Shown in pieces: positions 8,088 through 15,102 of a stretch of DNA of 22,528 nt. This DNA is from DASPXY01 sp038227745 (lineage in GTDB: Bacteria; Planctomycetota; Planctomycetia; Gemmatales; Gemmataceae), in contig JBBRPS010000050.1 of assembly GCA_038227745.1 (NCBI GenBank), positions 1 through 22,528 of the forward strand, written 5' to 3'. Under the pieces are notes generated by a model that was not told the DNA's origin, did no database searches, and saw only the letters and a program-made list of their open reading frames with translations. The first letter of the stretch is position 1, and every line of letters starts with the position of its first letter. The translations under genes and the position numbers were made by a program.

Positions 8088-9263
8088 ATGACCGAGCCGA
8101 TGGACAGTCCCAACCTGCCTTCCCTGGTACACCTCGATCAGATGCACCTCCGCCTGCCCAGCCGGCCGGACCTGATCGAGCCGGCCGTCGAATACCTCAA
8201 GACGCGGGCGGTGCTGTGCGGCGCCTGCCAGGAGTCGCGCGCCGCCAAGCTGACCGTCGCCCTGCACGAGGCGCTGAGCAACGCGGTCGTCCACGGCAAC
8301 CTGGAGTTGTCGTCGGATCTCAAGGAGCGCGGCGACGACAGCTTCGCCCAGGAGTTGGCCGCCCGCGCCGCCGACCCGCGCCTGGCGGGCCGCTCCGTGG
8401 ACGTCGCCGTCGATTACGACGGCGCCCGCTGCCGCTGGGTCATCACCGACGAGGGCAACGGCTTCGACATCGCGGGCGTGCTCGGGCGGCTCCAGAGTGA
8501 CGAGCCGAACGTGCTGCTGGCGAGCGGCCGCGGCATCCTGATGATGCGCTCGTTCCTGGACGACGTGGCGTACGAGGCCGGCGGGCGCCGCTGCGTCCTG
8601 ACGCTGCAGCGCGCGTCGGGCGCGGAGCGTCGGCAGCACGCGCGGGCGGCGGTGAGCCGACCGCTGCGGGTGGCGCCGATCCGCCCCGACGGCTCAGTGG
8701 ACTGGGACGCCGCCTACGAGGCCGTCTCGAAGAATATCTCCGAGGACGGCCTGAGCCTGCTGCAATCGCGCCTGGCGACGACCGAGCGCGTCCTGATCGG
8801 GATCCTCACCGACGGCGAGCCGCTGTACGTGGCCGTCGAGGTGCGGCACTGTCGGGCGCTGGACGGCGGCCTGGTGGAGTTGGGCTGCCGGTTCGAGGCG
8901 CGAGTGGGGGCGGACGCGGGGCCGCGGCAGAAGGTGCAGGAGGCGGTCGGCGGCTTGCTCGAACGCTTCCACGGCGGCGGCCCGGCGCCGGAAGACCGGC
9001 GCGCTCACCGGCGCCTGGTTTATAATGAGCGGATCGAGATCCGGGCGGAGGGGCAAGGCGGGCCGCTGGCCGGGTTCGCCCGCGACCTGTCGCGAGGCGG
9101 GATCGCCTTCATCACGACACAGGCCCTGTCGCCGCGAGCGTACGTGCTGCTGCTGCCGCAGCACGGTGGGCCGCCCCTGCACGTGCGGGCCGAGGTCGTG
9201 CGCTGCACGCGCGTACAGGACGGCTTCTACGACGTGGCGGCGCACTTCCTGGAACTGGAGTAA
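8088..9263 (+). CDS. RsbW-like ATPase domain fused to two PilZ domains
   Basis: This 391-residue protein starts at ATG 8088 (AGGCG upstream); an in-frame ATG at 8019 lies within the promoter. Residues 20-175 form a GHKL-type ATPase of the anti-sigma-factor kinase class (HATPase_c_2): N-box LHEALSNAVVHGN (59-71), G1 DEGNGFD (121-127) and G2 GRGI (147-150). Two PilZ domains follow. The first has R182-x3-R186 and N216-x-S218-x2-G221; the second has an RRAHRR cluster (304-309) and D333-x-S335-x2-G338. These are the residues that bind cyclic di-GMP in known PilZ proteins. The layout suggests a switch in which c-di-GMP controls phosphorylation or sequestering of a partner such as an anti-sigma antagonist. 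No STAS-domain antagonist is encoded here, so the partner is elsewhere. The protein is cytoplasmic and lies in one transcription unit with the glycosylase. Confidence 0.88.
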   Translation: MTEPMDSPNLPSLVHLDQMHLRLPSRPDLIEPAVEYLKTRAVLCGACQESRAAKLTVALHEALSNAVVHGNLELSSDLKERGDDSFAQELAARAADPRLAGRSVDVAVDYDGARCRWVITDEGNGFDIAGVLGRLQSDEPNVLLASGRGILMMRSFLDDVAYEAGGRRCVLTLQRASGAERRQHARAAVSRPLRVAPIRPDGSVDWDAAYEAVSKNISEDGLSLLQSRLATTERVLIGILTDGEPLYVAVEVRHCRALDGGLVELGCRFEARVGADAGPRQKVQEAVGGLLERFHGGGPAPEDRRAHRRLVYNERIEIRAEGQGGPLAGFARDLSRGGIAFITTQALSPRAYVLLLPQHGGPPLHVRAEVVRCTRVQDGFYDVAAHFLELE

Positions 9264-9288
9264 AGCGGTCCCGTTAAGGAGATCACTC

Positions 9289-10155
9289 ATGCCCGACCCC
9301 GTCCCGGGCCCCGAGGAACTGGAACACCAGGCGCGCGCCCACCTGGAGAGCCTCCGCACCGCCGGCGTCGAGTGGATCCCGGCCCCTCATACGGCCCCGC
9401 TGCCGGCGCCGCCCGCCGTGCAGGTCGGGCCCCTCCCTGCGCGCGTAACCGCCCCGTCGCTCTTCGCCGGCGTGACCGACGCCGCCGAGGCATCCGGGGG
9501 CGAGCCCGACATCGCCCAGGGCCTGGAGCAGCGCCGCCAGGCGCTGGAACTGCTGGCCGAGCAGGTGTCCACGTGCTCGCGCTGCCCCGCGCTGATGTCC
9601 ACGCGCACCCAGACCGTCTTCGGCCAGGGCTCCCCCGGAGCGGAGCTGTGCTTCCTCGGCGAGGCGCCCGGCGCCGACGAGGACGCGCAGGGGTTGCCGT
9701 TCGTCGGCGCCGCCGGACAGTTGCTGAACCGCATCCTGGCCGCGTGCGGGCTGAAGCGGGAGGAGGTGTACATCATGAACATCTTGCGGTGCCGGCCCCC
9801 CGGGAACCGCACGCCGCAGCCCGACGAGGCGGCCAACTGCCGCGAGTACCTGGAGAAGCAGATCGAGCTGGTGGGGCCGAAGTTCATCTGCGCCATGGGC
9901 CTCTGCGCGGCGCAGAACCTGCTCGGCACGGCGCAGTCGCTCGCCCGGCTGCGTGGCCGCTTCCACGACTACCACGGCATTCAGGTGTTGTGTACTTACC
10001 ACCCCGCGTACCTGCTGCCGCACCGCAGTCCGGACAAGAAGCAGGAGCTGGAGCGGAAGAAGGCGGTCTGGGAGGACATGAAGCTGCTGCTGGCGCGGAT
10101 GGGCCGGCAGATCCCGCCGCGGTCGGCGGGCGGCGACGGGGGCGCGCCGTCCTGA
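9289..10155 (+). CDS. Family 4 uracil-DNA glycosylase (4Fe-4S type)
   Basis: This 288-residue enzyme removes uracil from DNA, starting base-excision repair. The core begins near residue 90. Motif 1 is GEAPGADED (124-132), followed by GLPFVGAAGQLLNRIL (135-150); motif 3 is HPAYLL (238-243). Four cysteines fit the iron-sulfur cluster of families 4 and 5: C96 and C99 (CSRC), C168 (NILRCRP) and C184 (NCREYL). The acidic GEAPGADED motif favours family 4. The first 90 or so residues are rich in Pro and Ala, probably flexible, and longer than the short N-termini usual in the family. The ATG at 9289 has a perfect AAGGAG 6 bases upstream and lies 25 bases after the preceding stop, so the gene probably shares the RsbW-PilZ transcript. 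The link between DNA repair and the PilZ protein may be only positional. Confidence 0.93.
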   Translation: MPDPVPGPEELEHQARAHLESLRTAGVEWIPAPHTAPLPAPPAVQVGPLPARVTAPSLFAGVTDAAEASGGEPDIAQGLEQRRQALELLAEQVSTCSRCPALMSTRTQTVFGQGSPGAELCFLGEAPGADEDAQGLPFVGAAGQLLNRILAACGLKREEVYIMNILRCRPPGNRTPQPDEAANCREYLEKQIELVGPKFICAMGLCAAQNLLGTAQSLARLRGRFHDYHGIQVLCTYHPAYLLPHRSPDKKQELERKKAVWEDMKLLLARMGRQIPPRSAGGDGGAPS

Positions 10156-10476
10156 TCCACGAACCCGGTCGTCAATCGGGTTCCTGAAGGACATGACGCC
10201 CTCGGGAAACGAAATCGCCCCACGGCATAGGAGAATGCTGTGGGGCTGGGGCGTCGGCGGGCGGTCACATGGTCCCGGTCGCGGCCGGGCTCAGGAACCG
10301 TGCTGTCGGAAGCTCTTGCCGCTCGGCAACGCTCCCGGCAGCAGAGACTCTCGCCAGAGGACTTCGGCCCTCGTGAAGGCCGTCGGGCCTGGCCGAGAGA
10401 GGCGGGCAGGCTGGGAAGGGGCGGCCACACCGCCGAGGCGAGTGCCGCCGCCCCCTCCCGGGCCTGACCGTGGACG
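10156..10476. other. Convergent intergenic region, no gene seen
   Basis: This region separates the end of the glycosylase gene from the end of the cysteine-rich gene on the other strand. The only structure I can support is the hairpin at 10217-10246. The rest is GC-rich with no convincing reading frame, repeat or promoter. Confidence 0.6.
10207..10246 (-). terminator. Probable intrinsic terminator facing the cysteine-rich gene
   Basis: GCCCCACGGCAT (10217-10228) pairs with ATGCTGTGGGGC (10235-10246), with one G-U-type pair and a six-base loop. On the minus strand the stem is followed by the T-rich GATTTCGTTT, so it fits the transcript of the cysteine-rich gene, although 230 bases past its stop. 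On the plus strand no T-run follows, but the stem could also stop readthrough from the glycosylase gene. Confidence 0.55.
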
Positions 10477-11199
10477 TCAGAACGGCCGCTGCTCCTTGTT
10501 GTCCGCGTTGGCGTCGGGGGCCGCCGGCACGACGGCAGGAGTGTTCTCCAGGACCGGGGCGGAAGCCGGGATCGGCGCGTTCGGCGCGACGTTGATCTCG
10601 ACCTGGCCCTTCATCGGCTGGGCGCCGTTGTCCTTGCCTTCCGGCATCTTGGCCGGCGGGGTGCCGCCGTCCTTCGGGGCCTGAATCTGCTCGGGACCCC
10701 TGACCGGGGCGCCGCCGATCACGGGAGCGCCGCCCATCGGGGCCGCGCCGCAGCTGCTGCAGCCGCTGCCGCAGCCGGTGTCGCAGCCACAGCCGGTGTC
10801 GCAGCAGTCGCCGTGGCCGCGCTTGAACCAGCCGCGCATCTTGTCGCGGAACTTGTGGCCGCGGCTCTCGCAGCAGGAGTCACACGTGGCCGTGCAGCCG
10901 CAGCTCGGGGCCGGGGCGCTGCAAGTCGAGCACGCCGGGGCGCAGGTGTCGCAGCAGTCGCTGTGGCCGCGCTTGAACATGCCACGCATCCGGTTCTTGA
11001 ACTTGTGGCCCCAGCTCTCGCAGCCCGAGTCGCAACAGCTATCGCAGCCGCCGCCACCGCAGCTGTCACAGCCACAGCTGCCCGACGGGGCGCCGGCGAC
11101 CATCGGGGCCGGGGCGGCCATCATGGGAGCGGCGGCTTTACCGGCAGGCGCTTGGCCGGGGAGCAGAGCCGCACTTACCAACAGAAAAGCGACATTCAC
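10477..11199 (-). CDS. Exported cysteine-rich protein with a 50-residue repeat
   Basis: This 240-residue protein starts at GTG 11199, which has GGAGG 8 bases upstream; an in-frame ATG at 11274 lacks such a site and would place 25 residues ahead of the hydrophobic stretch. MNVAFLLVSAALLPG is a short export signal or membrane anchor. Residues 41-151 contain 24 cysteines, many as CDSCC, DCCDTC and CGC clusters. Two units at 55-86 and 105-136 share CES-x-GHKF-x3-MRG-x-FKRGH-x-DCCDT, a basic amphipathic stretch between cysteine clusters, repeating every 50 residues. The C-terminal 90 residues are rich in Pro, Ala and Gly and are probably disordered. No family name is known to me. The clusters could bind metal, or cross-link the cell surface if outside the cell. 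Translation and start are well supported; role unknown. Confidence 0.8.
   Translation of the reverse strand: MNVAFLLVSAALLPGQAPAGKAAAPMMAAPAPMVAGAPSGSCGCDSCGGGGCDSCCDSGCESWGHKFKNRMRGMFKRGHSDCCDTCAPACSTCSAPAPSCGCTATCDSCCESRGHKFRDKMRGWFKRGHGDCCDTGCGCDTGCGSGCSSCGAAPMGGAPVIGGAPVRGPEQIQAPKDGGTPPAKMPEGKDNGAQPMKGQVEINVAPNAPIPASAPVLENTPAVVPAAPDANADNKEQRPF
10797..11032 (-). repeat. Pair of 86-base direct repeats within the cysteine-rich gene
   Basis: The segments 10797-10882 and 10947-11032 are similar direct copies 150 bases apart, matching the 50-residue protein period. Both hold the same 'gtcgcagcagtcg ... gtggccgcgcttgaac' framework with scattered differences, consistent with an internal duplication that has since diverged. 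Confidence 0.75.
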
Positions 11200-11598
11200 G
11201 AGGGAATCCTCCGTAGGGGTTAGACTCGGGCTCAGGGCCGCGGCTTCTTTCGTGGAAAGTTTGCCCCATGGCAAGCCTGGACAGCCTGTGCCTTCCGTTC
11301 CTCCATGTACACCGAAACCAGCATCCCAGGCCCCTTGCCCGGGAGGACCTTGGTTTGCCGAACTCTGCCCTTTTTATTCGGCTCCCGCCGCGCCCGCCCT
11401 TTAGCTCTCTTTCCCAAAGAGCCAGGCCCCAACCCCTGGGTCGGCAGCGACCGGGACGTTCAGGCAAAATGGGTGCCCCGGGCGGACCCGAACGACGCAG
11501 TCTCGGGGGAGAGGTGGCATCGGGCGAAAAAAAAAGGGCCGCGGCCCGGCAGGACCTCTGTCCTGCCGAGCCGCGGCCCTTTCGTTGCCTCTCCCGGC
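11200..11598. other. Intergenic region upstream of the cysteine-rich gene
   Basis: The stretch holds the terminator of the DUF1549 operon (11527-11582) and, after it, the upstream region of the cysteine-rich gene. I could not pick a convincing promoter for that gene. A 66-codon minus-strand reading frame at 11232-11432 is basic and low in complexity, lacks a good ribosome site and is not called. Confidence 0.6.
11527..11582 (-). terminator. Strong intrinsic terminator of the cytochrome/DUF1549 operon
   Basis: Bases 11533-11582 form a stem of about 22 pairs with one mismatch and a four-base loop (arms based on GGGCCGCGG and CCGCGGCCC, inner arms CGGCAGGAC and GTCCTGCCG). On the minus strand it is followed by nine T residues (11527-11535 read in reverse). 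It lies 16 bases past the stop at 11599. This is the clearest terminator in the window. Confidence 0.95.
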
Positions 11599-14500
11599 TC
11601 AATGGTTGAACAGGAACCCCGGGCTGTTGATGAGCGCCCAGGCGATGTCCTGCGCCGCCATCGTTCGGGCGTCGGCCGGCACCGCCACCGCGGCCGCCTC
11701 CCGCTCCAGCCGGGCCAGCTCGGCGTCCGTCCCGCGGTAGTAGTTCAGCAGCGCCGCCTTCTCCGCGGCGCTGCGCTGCTCCGCCGGCGTGTGGACGATC
11801 TTCGCGATCGCCTCCGGCACCACGCTCAGGTTCAGCGGTGGCGGCGTCGTCGTCACCGACAGCCGGAACTTGCCGATGTTGTGCTCCCGCGCCGGGAACT
11901 GCTGCTGCAGCGCGAACGTCAGCTCGGTTCCCTTCGGGAAGCCGATCTTGTCCTTCGTCTCGAAGACGGCCGTCTGCGACTTGCCGAACTGCGGCGAAAT
12001 CGCCCAGGCGGTCGCCGGGTTGTTGTCGATGGCACCCTGGATCGGGAACTGCTGCTGCGCGAACGTCGCCGCCGCGTTCTTGAGCGCGACCGGCTTGCCC
12101 TTGCCCTTGTCGCCGGGCTGCTTCATGCTCACCCGGAACTCGTTCAGGACGAAGTTGCCGTTCGGCGCCCGGCCGGGGCCGCGCGCCGGCAGGCTCGGAT
12201 CGGCCAGCACCTCCAGGCGGACGCCCGTGATGCCGGTCAGGTCCGTCTTCGCCGTCACCGTGTACACCTCCGGCGACGGGTTCTTGCCGCTCGCCAGGAC
12301 GGAGCCGTCGGGCTGCTTCTTGAGCGTCGCGCCGCCCTTCGACTTGAGGTCCGCCGGGTCGAGCACCACCCAGTGCGGCGTGCGCGTGAACTGCTTCTCG
12401 TACGCGGCGACCTTCGCGGGCAGCATCGCCTCGTAGTCGCGCAGGGCCTTCAGCTTCTGGGCGTAAATGCCGGCCAGGCGCGCGAAGTCCTCCTTGCTCC
12501 CCTGCAACTCCTTCACGTAGGAGGCCACCTCTTTCTCGGTGGGCGGCCGGCACAGGATGGCGAGGAACAGCTCCTCGACCAGCTTCGCGTCGTTCTTCTC
12601 CACCGCGACCAGTTTCGAGATGCGGTTGCTGGGGTCCTTGAGGGCGTCCTGCAGCACCGGGCCGTTCACGAGGGTGAGCACCGGGCCGAGCAGCATGCTG
12701 CTGGTGGTGCGCTCGCACTCGCAGGCGCTCTCGCGCGGCGGCCGGCCGAACAGGTCGAGGAAGCCGCCGGGGATCTTCACGTTCGAGTCGAGCAACTGGG
12801 CGGCGCGGGCGCCGACCGGGAGGCCCGGCAGCCGTGACACCGAGCCGGTGGCCCGGTGGATGGCGTCGTACAGCACCTCGGCCGGAAGACGGCGGGCGAG
12901 GGCGTGCGCGTAGTTGACCTCGTCGTCTTTGTTCCAGCGATTGGTCACGATCGAGTGCTGGTAAGTCCGCGACTTGCAGATCGTCTTGATCAGCTCCTGC
13001 ACGTTGAAGCCGCTCTTGACGAACTCCGTCGTGAGCCGGTCGAGCAGCTTCGGGTTGGTCGGCGGGTTGCCGGCGCGGATGTCGTCGATCGGCTCGATCA
13101 GGCCGACGCCGAGGAGGTAGCTCCACACGCGGTTGGCGTAGCTGCGGGCGAAGTACGGGTTCTCCTTCGACGTGATCCAGCGGGCGAGCTGCTCGCGGCG
13201 CGAGGCGGTCGGCGGCGCCAGGTCGGAGTGCGTGAACGGGAACGTCGGCGGGGCGACCTGGCCGGTGCGGCTGTTCTTGACGTCGCCGCTCTTCGCGTCG
13301 GAGATGACTTCGACCAGCGGTTGCGGCCCCATGACCGCGGTGCCGCCGATCTTCTGTCCCTTGTATTTCGGGTCCTCGCGGCGCTGGATCTGGGCGAAAA
13401 AGGCCGACAGGGTGTAGTACTGGTCCTGCGTCCAGCGCTCGAACGGGTGGTCGTGGCACTTGTTGCAGTTGAAGCGCACGGCGAGGAAGAGGTGGGTGCT
13501 GTTCTCCATCGCGATTTCCGGGTCGCGCAGGATCTTGTAGTACGCGGCGGGCGGGTTTTCGACGTTCGAGCCGGAGCCGGTCAGGATGGCGTGGGCGAAG
13601 CGATCGTAGGGCATGTTGGTCGCGACCGCCTTCTTGATCCAGTCGCGCAGGGCCCGGGCGCCCATCTCGCCGAGAAAGTTGCGGTTGACCTGCAGCAGGT
13701 CGGCCCAGCGGTTCGTCCACTGCTCGACGTAGTCGGGGCTGCCGACCAGCTTGTCGACGAGCGCATCGCGCTTGACGCGCGTCGGCCGCGGGTCGGCGAG
13801 GACGGCGCGGACGTCGGCCGGCTCGGGCGGCAGGCCGGTCAGGTCGATGTGCAGGCGGCGGAGGAAGTCGGTGTCGCCGCACAGGTCGCTGGGCAGCACC
13901 TTGATCTGCCGGAGTTTCTCGTAGACGAGCGTGTCGATGTAGTTGATCTCGGGCGCCGGCTGCCAGGCATAGCCGCTGCGGTCGCCCATGACGACGAGCG
14001 GCGTGGCGGCGTAGGCGCCCTCGTAGCGAACCATGACGGCCGTCTCGCCGCGGCGCACCGCGGTAACCAGGCCTGCCCGGTCCGCCAGCGCCGTCTCCGT
14101 GCTGGCCATCTCGATGAACGCATCGGCGGTCACATCGCGCACCGAGCCGTCGGCGTAGGTCGCGAGCACGACCATCTGCTGCTTCATGCCGGGTAGCTGC
14201 AGCGTGGGGTTGGACGGCGCCACCTCGATGCGCGTCACGCGCGGCGTCTTGAGGTCCAGTTTGACGCCGCCCGCGATCCACGCGCGGAGGATTTCGTAAT
14301 ACGGCTCGCCGGGCTGCGTCAGCACGCCGCCGACGTGGGCAACGCCGCCCGAGGTCTTGAGGAGCATCAGGCTCTGGTCCGGCGCGGCACGGTTGAAGCG
14401 GCGGCCGCCGACATCGTCGGTGAGCGAGCGGTGGTCGAAGAGCGGGTCATAGCCGCGCAGCGAGAGCTGGAAGCCGTTTTTGCCCTTGGCGCCGCCGTGG

Positions 14501-14952
14501 CAAGTGCCGGCGTTGCAGCCGACCTTGCCGAGGACCGGCATCACGTCGCGGACGAAACTGATCTCGTGCTTCGCCTTGTAGCCGCTGACCGTCACCGGCA
14601 CGACGACCGACTGGCCGGCGAGGCTGAACTTGAGCTGCGCGACGCCGTCGGCGGCGGGGCGGACGAGGCCGGTGGCCGACACCTTGACCTGCGGCGGCGT
14701 CTGCTCCCGTTTCGCGATGCGGGTCACGTCGATGCGCTCGCCGGTGGCCAGGTGGCCGGTCAGCAGTACCTGGCGGTACTCGAAGGGATTGCGGAGGGCG
14801 ATCGCGGCCGGCAACGCCTCGATGCGGACGAGTGTTGCGCCGGGCGGCAGTTGCTCGGCGGGGGCGTCGGCGCGGGCCGGTCCGGCCACGGCAATGCCGA
14901 GGGTGAGGGCGAGCAGCAGTCGGCGGGTGTCGTTCAGATGAATCCTGTTCAT
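11599..14952 (-). CDS. Planctomycete DUF1549/DUF1553 domain protein with heme-like motifs
   Basis: This 1117-residue exported protein starts at ATG 14952 with a signal peptide (basic start, LLLALTLGIAVAGPARA). An upstream in-frame ATG at 15081 would translate the palindromic repeats and is rejected. In order I see: an N-terminal beta-rich region (35-125); a cytochrome-like segment at 130-235 with C146-x4-C151-H152; an Ig-like (BIG2-type) domain at about 238-320; DUF1549 at about 335-540, including C496-x2-C499-H500, a canonical heme c motif in NCNKCHDHPFERW; DUF1553 from about 600 to the end, closing with the typical DIAWALINSPGFLFNH; and an inserted beta-sandwich within DUF1553 (about 830-950). 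Such proteins abound in planctomycetes. They are usually thought to act outside the cytoplasm, often linked to sugar or sulfated polysaccharide use, but no activity is proven. The WD40/cytochrome gene upstream is probably its operon partner. Confidence 0.93.
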   Translation of the reverse strand: MNRIHLNDTRRLLLALTLGIAVAGPARADAPAEQLPPGATLVRIEALPAAIALRNPFEYRQVLLTGHLATGERIDVTRIAKREQTPPQVKVSATGLVRPAADGVAQLKFSLAGQSVVVPVTVSGYKAKHEISFVRDVMPVLGKVGCNAGTCHGGAKGKNGFQLSLRGYDPLFDHRSLTDDVGGRRFNRAAPDQSLMLLKTSGGVAHVGGVLTQPGEPYYEILRAWIAGGVKLDLKTPRVTRIEVAPSNPTLQLPGMKQQMVVLATYADGSVRDVTADAFIEMASTETALADRAGLVTAVRRGETAVMVRYEGAYAATPLVVMGDRSGYAWQPAPEINYIDTLVYEKLRQIKVLPSDLCGDTDFLRRLHIDLTGLPPEPADVRAVLADPRPTRVKRDALVDKLVGSPDYVEQWTNRWADLLQVNRNFLGEMGARALRDWIKKAVATNMPYDRFAHAILTGSGSNVENPPAAYYKILRDPEIAMENSTHLFLAVRFNCNKCHDHPFERWTQDQYYTLSAFFAQIQRREDPKYKGQKIGGTAVMGPQPLVEVISDAKSGDVKNSRTGQVAPPTFPFTHSDLAPPTASRREQLARWITSKENPYFARSYANRVWSYLLGVGLIEPIDDIRAGNPPTNPKLLDRLTTEFVKSGFNVQELIKTICKSRTYQHSIVTNRWNKDDEVNYAHALARRLPAEVLYDAIHRATGSVSRLPGLPVGARAAQLLDSNVKIPGGFLDLFGRPPRESACECERTTSSMLLGPVLTLVNGPVLQDALKDPSNRISKLVAVEKNDAKLVEELFLAILCRPPTEKEVASYVKELQGSKEDFARLAGIYAQKLKALRDYEAMLPAKVAAYEKQFTRTPHWVVLDPADLKSKGGATLKKQPDGSVLASGKNPSPEVYTVTAKTDLTGITGVRLEVLADPSLPARGPGRAPNGNFVLNEFRVSMKQPGDKGKGKPVALKNAAATFAQQQFPIQGAIDNNPATAWAISPQFGKSQTAVFETKDKIGFPKGTELTFALQQQFPAREHNIGKFRLSVTTTPPPLNLSVVPEAIAKIVHTPAEQRSAAEKAALLNYYRGTDAELARLEREAAAVAVPADARTMAAQDIAWALINSPGFLFNH

Positions 14953-14987
14953 GTCCTTCTCTCGCGCTCGTTCGGGGGAGTGTGTAT

Positions 14988-15081
14988 TGTGGGGCAAGTT
15001 GTCAACTTGCCATAGCGGAGGCAAGTTGTGGGGCAAGTTGTCAACTTGCCATAGCGGAGGCAAGTTGACAACTTGCCCCAC
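14988..15081. repeat. 39-base tandem repeat with three copies of a 19-base palindrome
   Basis: Bases 14988-15026 and 15027-15065 are identical 39-base units, followed by an inverted end. GGCAAGTTGTCAACTTGCC occurs at 14993-15011 and 15032-15050. GGCAAGTTGACAACTTGCC occurs at 15059-15077. Half-sites (GGCAAGTTG) lie between them. It fills the gap between the two genes of the operon and would fold strongly in the shared transcript. The similar spacing and palindromes suggest a dispersed intergenic repeat rather than a protein-binding operator alone. Confidence 0.9.
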
Positions 15082-15102
15082 AGGCCCGCAGCTCTTCGGG
15101 GG

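Noticed and set aside
9021..9026. Perfect TATAAT hexamer
   Set aside because: It lies inside the PilZ coding region, encodes conserved-looking residues, and has no -35 match 16-18 bases upstream.
10193..10684. Plus-strand frame overlapping the 3' part of the cysteine-rich gene
   Set aside because: Composition is Gly/Arg/Pro/Ser-rich with no domain, and it runs antisense into a well-supported gene.
11138..14281. Very long minus-strand reading frame (over 1000 codons) overlapping the DUF1549/DUF1553 gene in another frame
   Set aside because: Its translation is dominated by Arg, Gly, Ala and Pro with no domain, and it runs through the operon terminator. It is a by-product of high GC content; the other frame has clear family motifs.
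14988..15081. CRISPR-like appearance of the 39-base repeat
   Set aside because: Units are directly adjacent without unique spacers, are palindromic throughout, and no cas genes are nearby.
14953..15081. Upstream extension of the DUF1549/DUF1553 protein to ATG 15081
   Set aside because: It would translate the palindromic repeats ahead of an otherwise normal signal peptide starting at 14952.
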